Positions 24,661-32,979 of a stretch of DNA of 34,498 bases are shown piece after piece. The translations under genes were made by a program, and so were the position numbers. Position 1 is the first letter of the stretch. Each line of letters begins with the position of its first letter. The DNA lies in the NCBI GenBank assembly GCA_026398535.1, contig JAPLSQ010000063.1, positions 1 to 34,498 on the forward strand, given 5' to 3'. Source of the stretch: Candidatus Sumerlaeota bacterium. GTDB lineage: Bacteria > Sumerlaeota > Sumerlaeia > Sumerlaeales > Sumerlaeaceae. Under the pieces are notes generated by a model that saw only the letters and a program-made list of their open reading frames with translations, had not been told where the DNA came from and did no database searches.

Positions 24661-25941
24661 TTAATAGATGCTCCAGTCGCTAACGGCCGATGGTGTGTTG
24701 CCGAAAGTGATTTTGTCGATGTAGTACACACCGGTGTCATCTGCCGCGAGCGGGTCGATGCTCAACTGTATTTTCTTGATTTGTGTCCAGTCGATATCGA
24801 CGAGCATTCCGGCATCCCATTTATCCTGGTGCCATACGGCGACCGCGCTGTCCCAATTGTTCATGTCCTCATATTCGCTGTAGAATCCGTCGGCGTCGCC
24901 CTTGCCTGCGGGCGCTTGTGCGGGCGCCACAACGGGAACGAAGTTGTAGCAAGCCCACACTCCGGCTTTCTTAAAGCTTGACATGTACACGCGGGCGCGG
25001 TTGACTGTGGCATCCTCGAAATAGAGGAAAAGAGCCGTATTGGGATCCTGCGTTGTCGGGGCATATGCCCAGACCTCAAGGTATCCGGCTGTTGAGAGGT
25101 CGACCGGCGCATCAAATGTGCGGATGGCGCCATAACGTGTCCATAGGGCGGCATTGTCGAACTTGCAGGCCATTGACTTGCCTTCGACCGAAGTCGTGGT
25201 GCTCAGGCTGATGTCGAGCACGCCGGCGGGTCCGAATGGAACCCATGTTGCCAGCAGGGCATCCGTGTCGGCATAGCTGTTGAAGTCCTCGAGCACGGTC
25301 TCGCCGCTGGAGGCTGATGTCTCATATTGAAGATCATCAAGCAACAGACTTGTGTTTCCCGGATTGGTGTTTCCGTCGCTCTTCATCAGGGAGATGGAAA
25401 TGTTTCTGACGTCCTTCATGTCGACGTTATCGAATGGATTGTGCGGTGACCATCCGTCGTGACCCTGCAACGACAGCGGCAGTTCCAGCTTGGTCCATGT
25501 GTTGCCGCCGGGGAAGGTGAAATTCCAGCTCACATAGCGGAAATTCTGACCATTTCCCGAAACGAGTTTCATGATGAACCACAGATCGGCCGCCGTGTTG
25601 TCGCCTGTTTTCACCCATATTGTGAACTTTTTCGCGGCGGAAAGATCAAGCGGCTCGGAGTAGGTTTTGAAATAACCGACGAAATAGTAAAAATTGGCGG
25701 TATACGTGTAGTCGATTTTGAGCGCCGAGATGCCCTCGACCTTGTCGGTCAGCGACGCGGTGACAGTCGACGACTTGTCGCCCACGTTGCCCGCGCTGTT
25801 CCAGTCGCCGCCTTGAATCCACTCGGCCTGTGCGGCCGCGTCGTCAGCATAGTTGAACCCATCAATTTGAATGGCGGCAGCGGCTCCGGCAAGTGAGGCG
25901 CAAATCACCATCGTTGACAGAATTTTCGTAAAACTTCTCAT
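24661..25941 (-). CDS. Exported two-domain protein with DWSIY tail
   Basis: This 426-aa protein has AAGGAG just before its ATG and a signal peptide (FTKILSTMVICASLAGAAAA). The mature part has two related jelly-roll-like halves, each starting with an I/LxDFN/GFNYAD-type motif (DGFNYADDAAAQAEW; LEDFNSYADTDALLATW), then VEGxSA/S, and PLDLSAAKKFTIWVKTG or PVDLSTAGYLEVWAYAP. This is the pattern of CBM11/galactose-binding-like carbohydrate-binding modules. No catalytic domain is present. The chain ends SAVSDWSIY, closely matching the tail of the exported protein at 20871-21905. I infer an extracellular glycan-binding protein, perhaps displayed at the surface; the ligand is unknown. Confidence 0.75.
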   Translation of the reverse strand: MRSFTKILSTMVICASLAGAAAAIQIDGFNYADDAAAQAEWIQGGDWNSAGNVGDKSSTVTASLTDKVEGISALKIDYTYTANFYYFVGYFKTYSEPLDLSAAKKFTIWVKTGDNTAADLWFIMKLVSGNGQNFRYVSWNFTFPGGNTWTKLELPLSLQGHDGWSPHNPFDNVDMKDVRNISISLMKSDGNTNPGNTSLLLDDLQYETSASSGETVLEDFNSYADTDALLATWVPFGPAGVLDISLSTTTSVEGKSMACKFDNAALWTRYGAIRTFDAPVDLSTAGYLEVWAYAPTTQDPNTALFLYFEDATVNRARVYMSSFKKAGVWACYNFVPVVAPAQAPAGKGDADGFYSEYEDMNNWDSAVAVWHQDKWDAGMLVDIDWTQIKKIQLSIDPLAADDTGVYYIDKITFGNTPSAVSDWSIY

Positions 25942-26086
25942 TATTTTTCTCCTTCTGCGGAAATTAAATTTATTGTTAAATTATCTGCCCGATCACGCAA
26001 TGCAAGCACGAAATGAAGAGGCGCGCCTTATGTCAGAATCCATTGTGACGATTATATTGGTCTGAAGCGCGGGGGAGTGCATGTCA

Positions 26087-27496
<1,410 letters not shown>

Positions 27497-27515
27497 GGAT
27501 ATGCTCCTTCAATTA

Positions 27516-27537
27516 ACACAATCAGGTCTGACTGTGT
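27516..27537. promoter_or_regulatory. Imperfect palindrome upstream of fumC
   Basis: ACACAATCAG (27516-27525) and CTGACTGTGT (27528-27537) are inverted copies with one mismatch and a two-base centre. It lies 20 bases before the fumC ATG, directly upstream of the AAGGAG site. A candidate promoter (TTGAAT, 16 bases, TACGAT) lies further upstream. Likely an operator or a leader hairpin. Confidence 0.5.
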
Positions 27538-27735
27538 CGAGTGATGATGATGATCGTAACGCCATAAAAACAGTATTCAATGCGCAATCAACGGCATCTT
27601 CAAATAGTCATTCTTCCCCTTGGAATGACGTGATCATGCGAAACCGCAGGGGGCCGCACGCCAACATACAGCTCCATACGCAGGGAGATTGTCTCCGGCA
27701 TCAGACAACGCCCCCGTATGATTGGCTGCCCGGTG

Positions 27736-28188
27736 TTACTCGGTGAAGAACTCCGGCTTGGTGGGGGATGTGAGCAGAAGCGCCTGCGGGTTGCCGAACT
27801 GCTTGCGGTAGGAAGTGATGATTCCCTTGATAAGATCGGTTTTGGCTTTGCTCTGTTCGTGGATGATCTCGGCGACGATCGTGCGTTGTTTGACGATCTT
27901 CCCGTCTTTTTCCTGCATCTGTCCGTAGGTTTCGTATACGGTCAGTCCCTCGGGGAAGGCTTTCGTGATGACCTGATCGAGGAATTTGGCAAACTGTTGC
28001 TTGGAAATCTGCCCGCCTGCGGGTATGCGTGAGCCAAAATACATCTCCGACCGAACCCATGTTTGTTGCGCGGACGGGGCCGGCGTTTTCGTGGCGCTGG
28101 TTTTGGCATCGCCCTGGCAATACGCTGGCGCGCCCAGCATGGCCGTCATCGCCAGCATGAGCGAAAACATCCTGAACATCGCTTTCAT
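27736..28188 (-). CDS. Exported DUF3574 protein
   Basis: This 150-aa protein has AAGGAG upstream of the ATG at 28188 and a signal peptide (FRMFSLMLAMTAMLGAPAYCQ). The mature part matches the DUF3574 pattern: WVRSEMYFGSRIPAGGQISKQQFAKFLDQVITKAFPEGLTVYETYGQMQ, then a KQRTIVAEIIHEQ segment and a C-terminal helix (shown here in part only as positions 40-130). The function of DUF3574 is unknown; it is a small periplasmic or extracytoplasmic ferredoxin-like fold by my reading. It lies between fumC and the cassette array. The 239-base gap to fumC holds a short hairpin (GTCATTC/GAATGAC, around 27608-27630) and no gene. Confidence 0.75.
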   Translation of the reverse strand: MKAMFRMFSLMLAMTAMLGAPAYCQGDAKTSATKTPAPSAQQTWVRSEMYFGSRIPAGGQISKQQFAKFLDQVITKAFPEGLTVYETYGQMQEKDGKIVKQRTIVAEIIHEQSKAKTDLIKGIITSYRKQFGNPQALLLTSPTKPEFFTE

Positions 28189-28231
28189 GAACTGTCTCCT
28201 TATTTATGTTTGTTTTAACAAATGATGGACT

Positions 28232-28284
28232 GGTCAACCAGCATCCCCATTGGTGTGCGGAAATCAAATGGGAACTTGTTGGGT
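28232..28284 (-). other. attC-like site, cassette C (degenerate)
   Basis: On the minus strand it starts with ACCCAAC (28278-28284, a perfect RYYYAAC), has inverted arms TCCCATTTG and CAATGGGGA, and ends with GTTGACC (28232-28238, one mismatch to GTTRRRY). It begins four bases after the stop of the micro-ORF, as expected for a cassette. Confidence 0.45.
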
Positions 28285-28288
28285 TATT

Positions 28289-28429
28289 TCAGGCGTCATG
28301 TCGAATAGCGGAGGATTGTTTATTTGGTCCCTGAAGGGGTCGATCAATCCGCAAAATCGCGCCAAAAAGGATGCCGGTTGCCGCAAACACTCCGAGGTTT
28401 CGGACGGATACGAACCCAAAGGATTTCAT
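28289..28429 (-). CDS. Micro-protein with one membrane helix (cassette C)
   Basis: This 46-aa frame starts at the ATG at 28429 with GGAGAG five bases upstream. The start overlaps the stop of a 25-codon frame as ATGA. The protein has a basic N-terminus, a hydrophobic segment (LGVFAATGILFGAIL, residues 12-26) and a polar tail. Its stop lies four bases before the attC-like site at 28232-28284. No family is recognised. A type I toxin-like or small membrane regulator is possible, but nothing proves translation. Confidence 0.4.
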   Translation of the reverse strand: MKSFGFVSVRNLGVFAATGILFGAILRIDRPLQGPNKQSSAIRHDA

Positions 28430-28503
28430 GGCTGCTCTCCAGTCGGATACAGATGCACCCTTAACTCTGTGGTTAGTTCGAATTTTAGCTTGGGGATTTC
28501 CAT
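28426..28503 (-). CDS. Micro-ORF, 25 codons (cassette C)
   Basis: It starts at the ATG at 28503 behind GGAG (spacing eight) and encodes a polar peptide beginning MEIPKLKFELTTELRV. It overlaps the next micro-ORF by ATGA. It starts 15 bases after the GTTGGGC core of the attC site, the usual place of a cassette start. Real expression is uncertain. Confidence 0.35.
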   Translation of the reverse strand: MEIPKLKFELTTELRVHLYPTGEQP

Positions 28504-28517
28504 GCTCACACTCCAAG

Positions 28518-28582
28518 GCCCAACATAGAGCTAAGTGGCGTGGCGGTTTTTTGCCGCGTCCGTCTTGAGCGATTTATCAGGC
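28518..28582 (-). other. attC-like site, cassette B
   Basis: Read on the minus strand it runs from GCCTGAT (28576-28582, a decayed RYYYAAC) through AAATCGCTCAAGACGGACGC, a standard attC left arm, an A-rich loop, CCGCCACGCCACTTAG and the core GTTGGGC (28518-28524, perfect GTTRRRY). The stop codon of the DUF2442 protein (TAG) lies inside the right arm, so its last residues are read from attC. Confidence 0.65.
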
Positions 28583-28827
28583 ACTGTATTGCCATTATTC
28601 CACAGTTCATATTCACTCAGGTCAATGTCATCACTCCATGAAATACCATACCCTCCAGGATCGACGTGAACAGCATTGAAAAATGCAGGACTTGCAAGCA
28701 AGTGAAACTGTGGTCTGGAAAGAAGGAAACCACAATCATAAATCTTCTCAATTCCGCTATCGAAAGTGATAAGTAATCGTGCTTCTCCAATGGTTTTTAC
28801 AGCTTTAATTTTGGGTATCTTTTCCAT
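28531..28827 (-). CDS. DUF2442 protein (cassette B)
   Basis: This 98-aa protein starts at the ATG at 28827 with GGAG nine bases upstream, inside the last codons of the DUF4160 gene. It has the DUF2442 pattern: KIKAVKTIGEARLLITFDSG, IYDCGFLLSRPQF, a central FNAVHVDPGGYGISW and DDIDLSEYELWNNG. The final ~20 residues are encoded by the attC site and do not belong to the domain. DUF2442 is often found with DUF4160 and the two have been proposed as a toxin-antitoxin-like pair, with no settled mechanism. Cassette location fits that. Confidence 0.8.
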   Translation of the reverse strand: MEKIPKIKAVKTIGEARLLITFDSGIEKIYDCGFLLSRPQFHLLASPAFFNAVHVDPGGYGISWSDDIDLSEYELWNNGNTVPDKSLKTDAAKNRHAT

Positions 28828-28834
28828 GTTTAAA

Positions 28835-29089
28835 TTACTCCAATCCGGGCAGTTGCTTAAATTCCTGACAATTCCACATTTCCAACAGTTCCTTTTGGTA
28901 AAAGCCCGCCCATTCTTTGACAAGCCGTTGAGCTCTACCGGGCAAATCACCTTCAATCATCTCCAATGATTCGATAGCAAAAACAGCATTGAACTCTCCG
29001 TAGATTGCATGAAAGTGAGAGACTCCATGTTCGTTTTGGCTGAAGTACATCTTGATTATGATGCCGTAAAATCTGGCGATAACGGGCAT
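28835..29089 (-). CDS. DUF4160 protein (cassette B)
   Basis: This 84-aa protein matches DUF4160: MPVIARFYGIIIKMYFSQNE, HGVSHFHAIYGEFNAVFAIE (His and acidic residues conserved in the family), GDLPGRAQRLVKEWAGF and an acidic C-terminal ELLEMWN. The ATG at 29089 follows AAGGATAA. The DUF2442 gene starts seven bases after its stop on the same strand, so they form one unit. The family is widespread next to DUF2442 and is treated as a putative toxin-antitoxin component or DNA/RNA-associated protein; direct evidence is lacking. Its 5' leader of about 110 bases runs from the attC core at 29203-29209. Confidence 0.8.
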   Translation of the reverse strand: MPVIARFYGIIIKMYFSQNEHGVSHFHAIYGEFNAVFAIESLEMIEGDLPGRAQRLVKEWAGFYQKELLEMWNCQEFKQLPGLE

Positions 29090-29202
29090 AAATTTATCCT
29101 TCTTGTTATTGGGGTTGCGTCCCTATTTCCATCTCCTGTTTTCTGAAATGAGTGGTCAACGTGAATTGCACGCTGATACTTCGGTGCGTCACGGCACTCC
29201 TC

Positions 29203-29259
29203 GCCTAACGAAAAAATCAGCGGTGAGCATAGCGAGTCCGCTGAATTGGCTTGTTCGCA
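29203..29259 (-). other. attC site, cassette A
   Basis: This is the best of the three sites. Read on the minus strand: TGCGAAC (29253-29259), AAGCCAAT, the inverted arms TCAGCGG (29238-29244) and CCGCTGA (29217-29223), a T-rich spacer and the perfect core GTTAGGC (29203-29209). The left end keeps the essential AAC. It begins four bases after the stop of the DUF3795 gene. Confidence 0.75.
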
Positions 29260-29263
29260 TTTT

Positions 29264-29593
29264 TTAATGACGAAGTTTCTCAAGAGCTTTACCTGCTTCA
29301 GGCGCCAATTTAATAAATCCTGATAAGGTTTCACACACGTACTCATCACAATCTGCACAATTATCAACCCCTTTTGTTATACAGCATCTGCGAATCTCAC
29401 ACATATTCTCACAATAAAAAAATTTCCGTCCCTCGGATTTGCACCCATCGCAGTTGATCTGGTTTGGTTTGATTTCTGCGTGATAAAGAGCCGACCAATT
29501 TTTAGCCACTTCAATTCTTTTACTATCACTATCCGCTTGAGTGGCAAGACATCCATCACATTTTAAACAATCTAATCCACAATATGCTATCAT
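29264..29593 (-). CDS. DUF3795 cysteine-rich protein (cassette A)
   Basis: This 109-aa protein starts at the ATG at 29593 with AGGAG at seven bases. It shows the DUF3795 cysteine pattern: [15 protein letters not shown] at the N-terminus, [25 protein letters not shown] in the middle and [11 protein letters not shown] near the end, 14 or more Cys in all, likely to bind zinc or an iron-sulfur cluster. The function of the family is unknown. It occupies a single-gene cassette: the attC site starts four bases after the stop and the possible cassette edge GTTAGCA lies 28 bases before the start. Confidence 0.85.
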   Translation of the reverse strand: MIAYCGLDCLKCDGCLATQADSDSKRIEVAKNWSALYHAEIKPNQINCDGCKSEGRKFFYCENMCEIRRCCITKGVDNCADCDEYVCETLSGFIKLAPEAGKALEKLRH

Positions 29594-29747
29594 TATTTTC
29601 TCCTGCTATTTTATTGCATATGCTAACAATAATTAGCGGGAATGATGTCAAGGGCCCAATTTCTCGTATCAGCGGATTTTCCTCTGGGCCGGTAAGTATC
29701 GGAGCGACAGGCCGAAACGGTTGCGCTTGAAGTGGCAAGACGCCCTG

Positions 29748-30341
29748 CTAAAACGATTTCATCAAGCCAAGAAAGACCAGCGCTCGACGCCACGGCGGCT
29801 GATTTTCACGAAAGTAACGGCGGGCGGCGGTCTTCTGATCTTCGGTCAGAAGATCGCTGATCATCGCCAAGTCGATCACGTTTTTCGCGAGCATCTCCGG
29901 CGGCTTTTTCCAGCGCTCGCCAATTTCGCAGTAGAGCCCGACGGGGCTGATGACAGGCACGCCGCGCCCGGCAATCGTCCCGCGCACGTCAGAGAACGCG
30001 CCGGCCGGGAGCGTGACGGTGTAGTGCGAGAGTTTCACGATGACGATGCCGCCGCGCATGACGCTGAAGAATGAAAAGTCCGCGAGCGCGCCCTGAAAGT
30101 TCAGTTTGATCTTGTGGATGGCTTGTTTGACCACGTATTCCGCGAGCAGAGCGGTGATCCGCCCGCGGTCGCGCTGGCGGGCGAACAGGTCAATGTCGCC
30201 GTGGAGACGCCCCTGCCCGGTGAGCGCGTCAATCGCCCATCCGCCGTGCAACCATCCCCGCACCCCGTTCTTCTCGAGAATGTCGAGCAAGGCAAACACA
30301 TCGTCTGTCGTGGTCTCGGGCTTGAAGCCGGGCATTGTCAT
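29748..30341 (-). CDS. Nucleotidyltransferase-fold protein coupled to metG
   Basis: This 197-aa protein belongs to the Pol-beta-type minimal nucleotidyltransferases related to LinB/ANT(2'')-like antibiotic-modifying enzymes. The core GGWAIDALTGQGRLHGDIDLF (33-53) has the GG and the D-x-D carboxylates (Asp49, Asp51). The strand that normally gives the third acid reads GGIVIVKLSHYTV, with Lys where Asp is expected, so activity is doubtful or changed. I set the start at the ATG at 30341, because its ATGA overlaps the metG stop. The open frame upstream is shadow of metG. A translation-linked role, for example modifying a tRNA-like or small-molecule target, is inference. The 154-base gap to the cassette array shows no gene. 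Confidence 0.75.
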   Translation of the reverse strand: MTMPGFKPETTTDDVFALLDILEKNGVRGWLHGGWAIDALTGQGRLHGDIDLFARQRDRGRITALLAEYVVKQAIHKIKLNFQGALADFSFFSVMRGGIVIVKLSHYTVTLPAGAFSDVRGTIAGRGVPVISPVGLYCEIGERWKKPPEMLAKNVIDLAMISDLLTEDQKTAARRYFRENQPPWRRALVFLGLMKSF

Positions 30342-31921
30342 ATTTTCGGGAACAGGTTTTCGCCGCGTTGAACGCGGGCGTCGCGCAGGAAGCCCCACTG
30401 GCTCAGCCTCTCGAAAGGAACACTGTCGAACGGCTCCGCGACGCCAAGCTGGGTCCATATTGCCGCGGCGGTGCGCGGTATGAATGGCGCTATCTGCGCG
30501 GCGATGACGCGCAATCCCTCGCAAAGAATATAGAGCACCGTGGCAAGGCGATCCTTGCGCGCGGCATCATTGGCCAGCTTGAACGGCTGCTGTTCGGTGA
30601 TGTAACCGTTCAGGCGCGAGACTCCCGTCCAAATGTCCGCCAGCAGCGTGTTGAAACGAAAATTGTCGATCATTTCCTCGTAGACGCTGTTTCCGTTCGG
30701 GCTTTTCTGAAACGGCGCGATCAACGCGCTGATGACGGCTTCGTCCCTGGCGCAATAAGCGCCCGGTGGCGCGACGATCCCGTCCTGGTATTTCTCGACC
30801 ATCGTCAATGTGCGCGCCAGCAGATTGCCGAGCGTGTTGGCGAGGTCGGCATTGTATCGCGCCGTCATTGCCTCGGGGCTGTAGGCGCCGTCCTGCCCGA
30901 AATCAATTTCCCGCATAAGGAAGTAGCGCAGGGGATCGGGATTGCCGCCGAACCGCGCAATGAGCGCGTGCGGGTCGACAACATTGCCCTTGGACTTTGA
31001 CATCTTTTCGAACCCGTCGACGGCGCTGACGCGCGTGTTGACAAACCCGTGTCCAAAAACGCGCCGCGGCGGATCGAGTCCCGCGGACATGAGCATCGCC
31101 GGCCAGAGCAGCGTGTGAAATTTCAGGATGTCCTTGCCCACGACGTGCATGTCGGCGGGCCACCACTGGGCAAAGCGTTCCACATCGCTGCCATAACCGG
31201 CGCCGGTTATATAGTTGATCAGGGCGTCGAACCACACATAGATCACATGGAGCGCATCGCCGGGCACGGGGATTCCCCATTGGATGGACGTGCGGGAAAT
31301 CGAGATGTCCTGCAATCCCGGCTTGAGAAATGTGTTCACCATTTCGTTGGCGCGGAAGGCGGGCGCGATGAAAGCCGGATTGGCGCGGACGAAATTGGTC
31401 AGCGCGTCATTGTAGCGCGACCACCGGAAAAAGTAGCTGTTCTCGCTTTTCCAGACCAGTTCCTCGCCCGTCTCGGGCGAGAGCTTGCGCCCGTCGGGAG
31501 CTGTCTGCGCCTGCGACTCGAGGTGAAAAACCTCTTCGCTGACACTGTACCAGCCCTCATACCTGCCGAGGTAAATGTCGCCGTTCTCGCGCACGGCATT
31601 CCAGAACTTCGTCACGCCGGCGGCGTGGCGCGGGTCGGTGGTGCGCACGAAGTTGTCGAACGAAATCTCCAACTCGCGCCACAGACCGGCGAAACGGGGA
31701 ACGATTTCGTCGGCGAATTCGCGGACGGAGCGGCCCGCTTTCGCGGCGCTTTCGAGCATCTTCTGGCCATGCTCGTCCGTGCCTGTTTGAAAATAAACAT
31801 CGTAACCGAGCATGCGTTTGGCGCGCGCCGCAACATCCGCGCCCGTCAGTTCAAGGGCATGACCAATGTGCGGCGCCGAATTGGCGTAGGGTATCGCCGT
31901 AGTGATATAATACCGATTCAT
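30338..31921 (-). CDS. metG: Methionyl-tRNA synthetase
   Basis: This 527-aa enzyme charges tRNA-Met. It opens with YYITTAIPYANSAPHIGHALE (HIGH motif), then YFQTGTDEHGQKM, WKSENSYFFRWSRYND and the KMSKSKGNVVDP loop at about 308-319, followed by the anticodon-binding helices. The connective peptide reads GWYSVSEEVF where zinc-type MetRS has paired cysteines, so this is the zinc-free short form. It lacks the C-terminal tRNA-binding domain found in longer versions. The start has no strong ribosome binding site. It is followed by, and translationally coupled to, the nucleotidyltransferase-fold gene. Confidence 0.95.
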   Translation of the reverse strand: MNRYYITTAIPYANSAPHIGHALELTGADVAARAKRMLGYDVYFQTGTDEHGQKMLESAAKAGRSVREFADEIVPRFAGLWRELEISFDNFVRTTDPRHAAGVTKFWNAVRENGDIYLGRYEGWYSVSEEVFHLESQAQTAPDGRKLSPETGEELVWKSENSYFFRWSRYNDALTNFVRANPAFIAPAFRANEMVNTFLKPGLQDISISRTSIQWGIPVPGDALHVIYVWFDALINYITGAGYGSDVERFAQWWPADMHVVGKDILKFHTLLWPAMLMSAGLDPPRRVFGHGFVNTRVSAVDGFEKMSKSKGNVVDPHALIARFGGNPDPLRYFLMREIDFGQDGAYSPEAMTARYNADLANTLGNLLARTLTMVEKYQDGIVAPPGAYCARDEAVISALIAPFQKSPNGNSVYEEMIDNFRFNTLLADIWTGVSRLNGYITEQQPFKLANDAARKDRLATVLYILCEGLRVIAAQIAPFIPRTAAAIWTQLGVAEPFDSVPFERLSQWGFLRDARVQRGENLFPKI

Positions 31922-32019
31922 GATGTGAAAAGACTTGTCTCATGCATACACAGCCGGGCAAAAGAAAATGCGTCATTGGCCTCAATTCTGTCTCCCGGCA
32001 AACACACCCCTTGACGACC

Positions 32020-32787
32020 TCACACGAGATCCACCATCACGCCAAGCCGCCTGAGATTATCGCACACTGACGGCCGCAGATCGCTGTCGGAGATGATGCG
32101 CCCGATGTGCTCAAATCCGCCAATGGAGGCAAAGGCGCGGCGTTCGCCCTTGGTGCTGTCGGCCACGATGATCACGCGCTTGGCGATGGACATGGCCGCC
32201 TTGGCGGCCTCGGCTTCACGATGGTCTGAGGCGCTCAGACCGTAATCGGGATGAAAACCGTCAACAGAGAGGATTGCTGTGTCGACGGCGAACTTCCTGA
32301 GCGTTTCGATCATGATCGGTCCCAGCAAGTCCATGCTTGTGGGCCGGTATGTTCCTCCCGGCACATAAAGGCGGATGCCGGAGCAGTGGCCCAGCATGGA
32401 CGCGATGACCAGCGAGTTGGTCACCACGGTCAGGTTTTCCTTGTCGCGCAGATTCTCGGCCGCCTGCGTGGTAGTTGTTCCCGAATCGAGAAACACGCTT
32501 TCGCCCGGATTGATGAGCGCGGCCGCGCTTGCGCCAATGCGGCGTTTTTGATCGGCATTTTGCGACAAACGGTCCTTGTAGCTGACCTCGAGTTGCGCCG
32601 TCTCCGAAATGATGGCGCCCCCGTATGTTTTGATGACGCGCCCCTGTTTCTCAAGATCGGTCAGGTCGCGCCGGATCGTGGCTTCCGAAACCTTGAACTT
32701 TTCGACAAGTTCGATGACGGGCGCCTTGCGGGCAACAATCAAATGCTCGATGATGTTGCTCTGCCGTTCTTGTGCTATCAATCCCAT
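32020..32787 (-). CDS. DeoR/GlpR-family transcriptional regulator
   Basis: This 255-aa repressor-type protein has an N-terminal DeoR helix-turn-helix (APVIELVEKFKVSEATIRRDLTDLEKQGRVIKTYGGA, residues 22-58, shown in part) and a C-terminal sugar-phosphate-sensing domain with SVFLDSGTTTTQAAENL, VVTNSL, GPIMIETLRKF, DTAILSVDGFHPDYGL and VIIVADSTKGERRAF. Regulators of this type control sugar or polyol genes and respond to a phosphorylated sugar. The target is unknown. The adjacent gene on the same strand is a glycoside hydrolase-like protein 192 bases upstream, which may be linked. The gap holds no clear feature. Confidence 0.9.
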   Translation of the reverse strand: MGLIAQERQSNIIEHLIVARKAPVIELVEKFKVSEATIRRDLTDLEKQGRVIKTYGGAIISETAQLEVSYKDRLSQNADQKRRIGASAAALINPGESVFLDSGTTTTQAAENLRDKENLTVVTNSLVIASMLGHCSGIRLYVPGGTYRPTSMDLLGPIMIETLRKFAVDTAILSVDGFHPDYGLSASDHREAEAAKAAMSIAKRVIIVADSTKGERRAFASIGGFEHIGRIISDSDLRPSVCDNLRRLGVMVDLV

Positions 32788-32979
32788 CCTGTGATCCTAT
32801 TTGTTACAGCCTCGCGAACAGGCAATCGGCATTCCTCGTTTGATGCGCGGCAACACATGCGCCGCATTGGCTCATTTCCATGCCCAGATAAAACCCGTTC
32901 AGGCAAGATGATTCTCTGGAGGAAGAAAGCGTAAGACCGCCGTGGCGGATTCCACAGTCCATAGATGGGGTGCGCGCCG

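Larger units (their letters stand above)
28232..29627 (-). mobile_element. Integron gene-cassette mini-array without integrase
   Basis: Three attC-like sites (28232-28284, 28518-28582, 29203-29259) divide this AT-richer patch into three short units, each with its reading frames on the minus strand and its attC directly after the last stop. The unit sizes, about 290, 690 and 420 bases, are typical of cassettes. A heptamer GTTAGCA (29621-29627, minus) may mark the upstream edge. No tyrosine recombinase of the IntI type lies within the window, so this looks like a CALIN: attC cluster lacking an integrase. Contents are a DUF3795 protein, a DUF4160/DUF2442 pair and two overlapping micro-ORFs. The base composition differs from the flanking metG and fumC genes. 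The middle and left attC sites are more degenerate than the right one. Confidence 0.7.

Noticed and set aside
27608..27630. Hairpin GTCATTC/GAATGAC as a terminator of DUF3574
   Set aside because: It is upstream of fumC and far downstream of DUF3574, the stem is short, and no T tract follows.
29600..29747. attI or a fourth attC between the DUF3795 cassette and the nucleotidyltransferase gene
   Set aside because: Only the heptamer GTTAGCA and a short GCTAA/TTAGC hairpin are present; no convincing partner arm was found.
30342..30524. 61-codon N-terminal extension of the nucleotidyltransferase-fold protein
   Set aside because: It is entirely inside metG in another frame; the ATGA overlap gives a better start.
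31049..32014. Open frame (321 codons) on the plus strand opposite metG
   Set aside because: Antisense to metG, with no recognisable domain or ribosome binding site.
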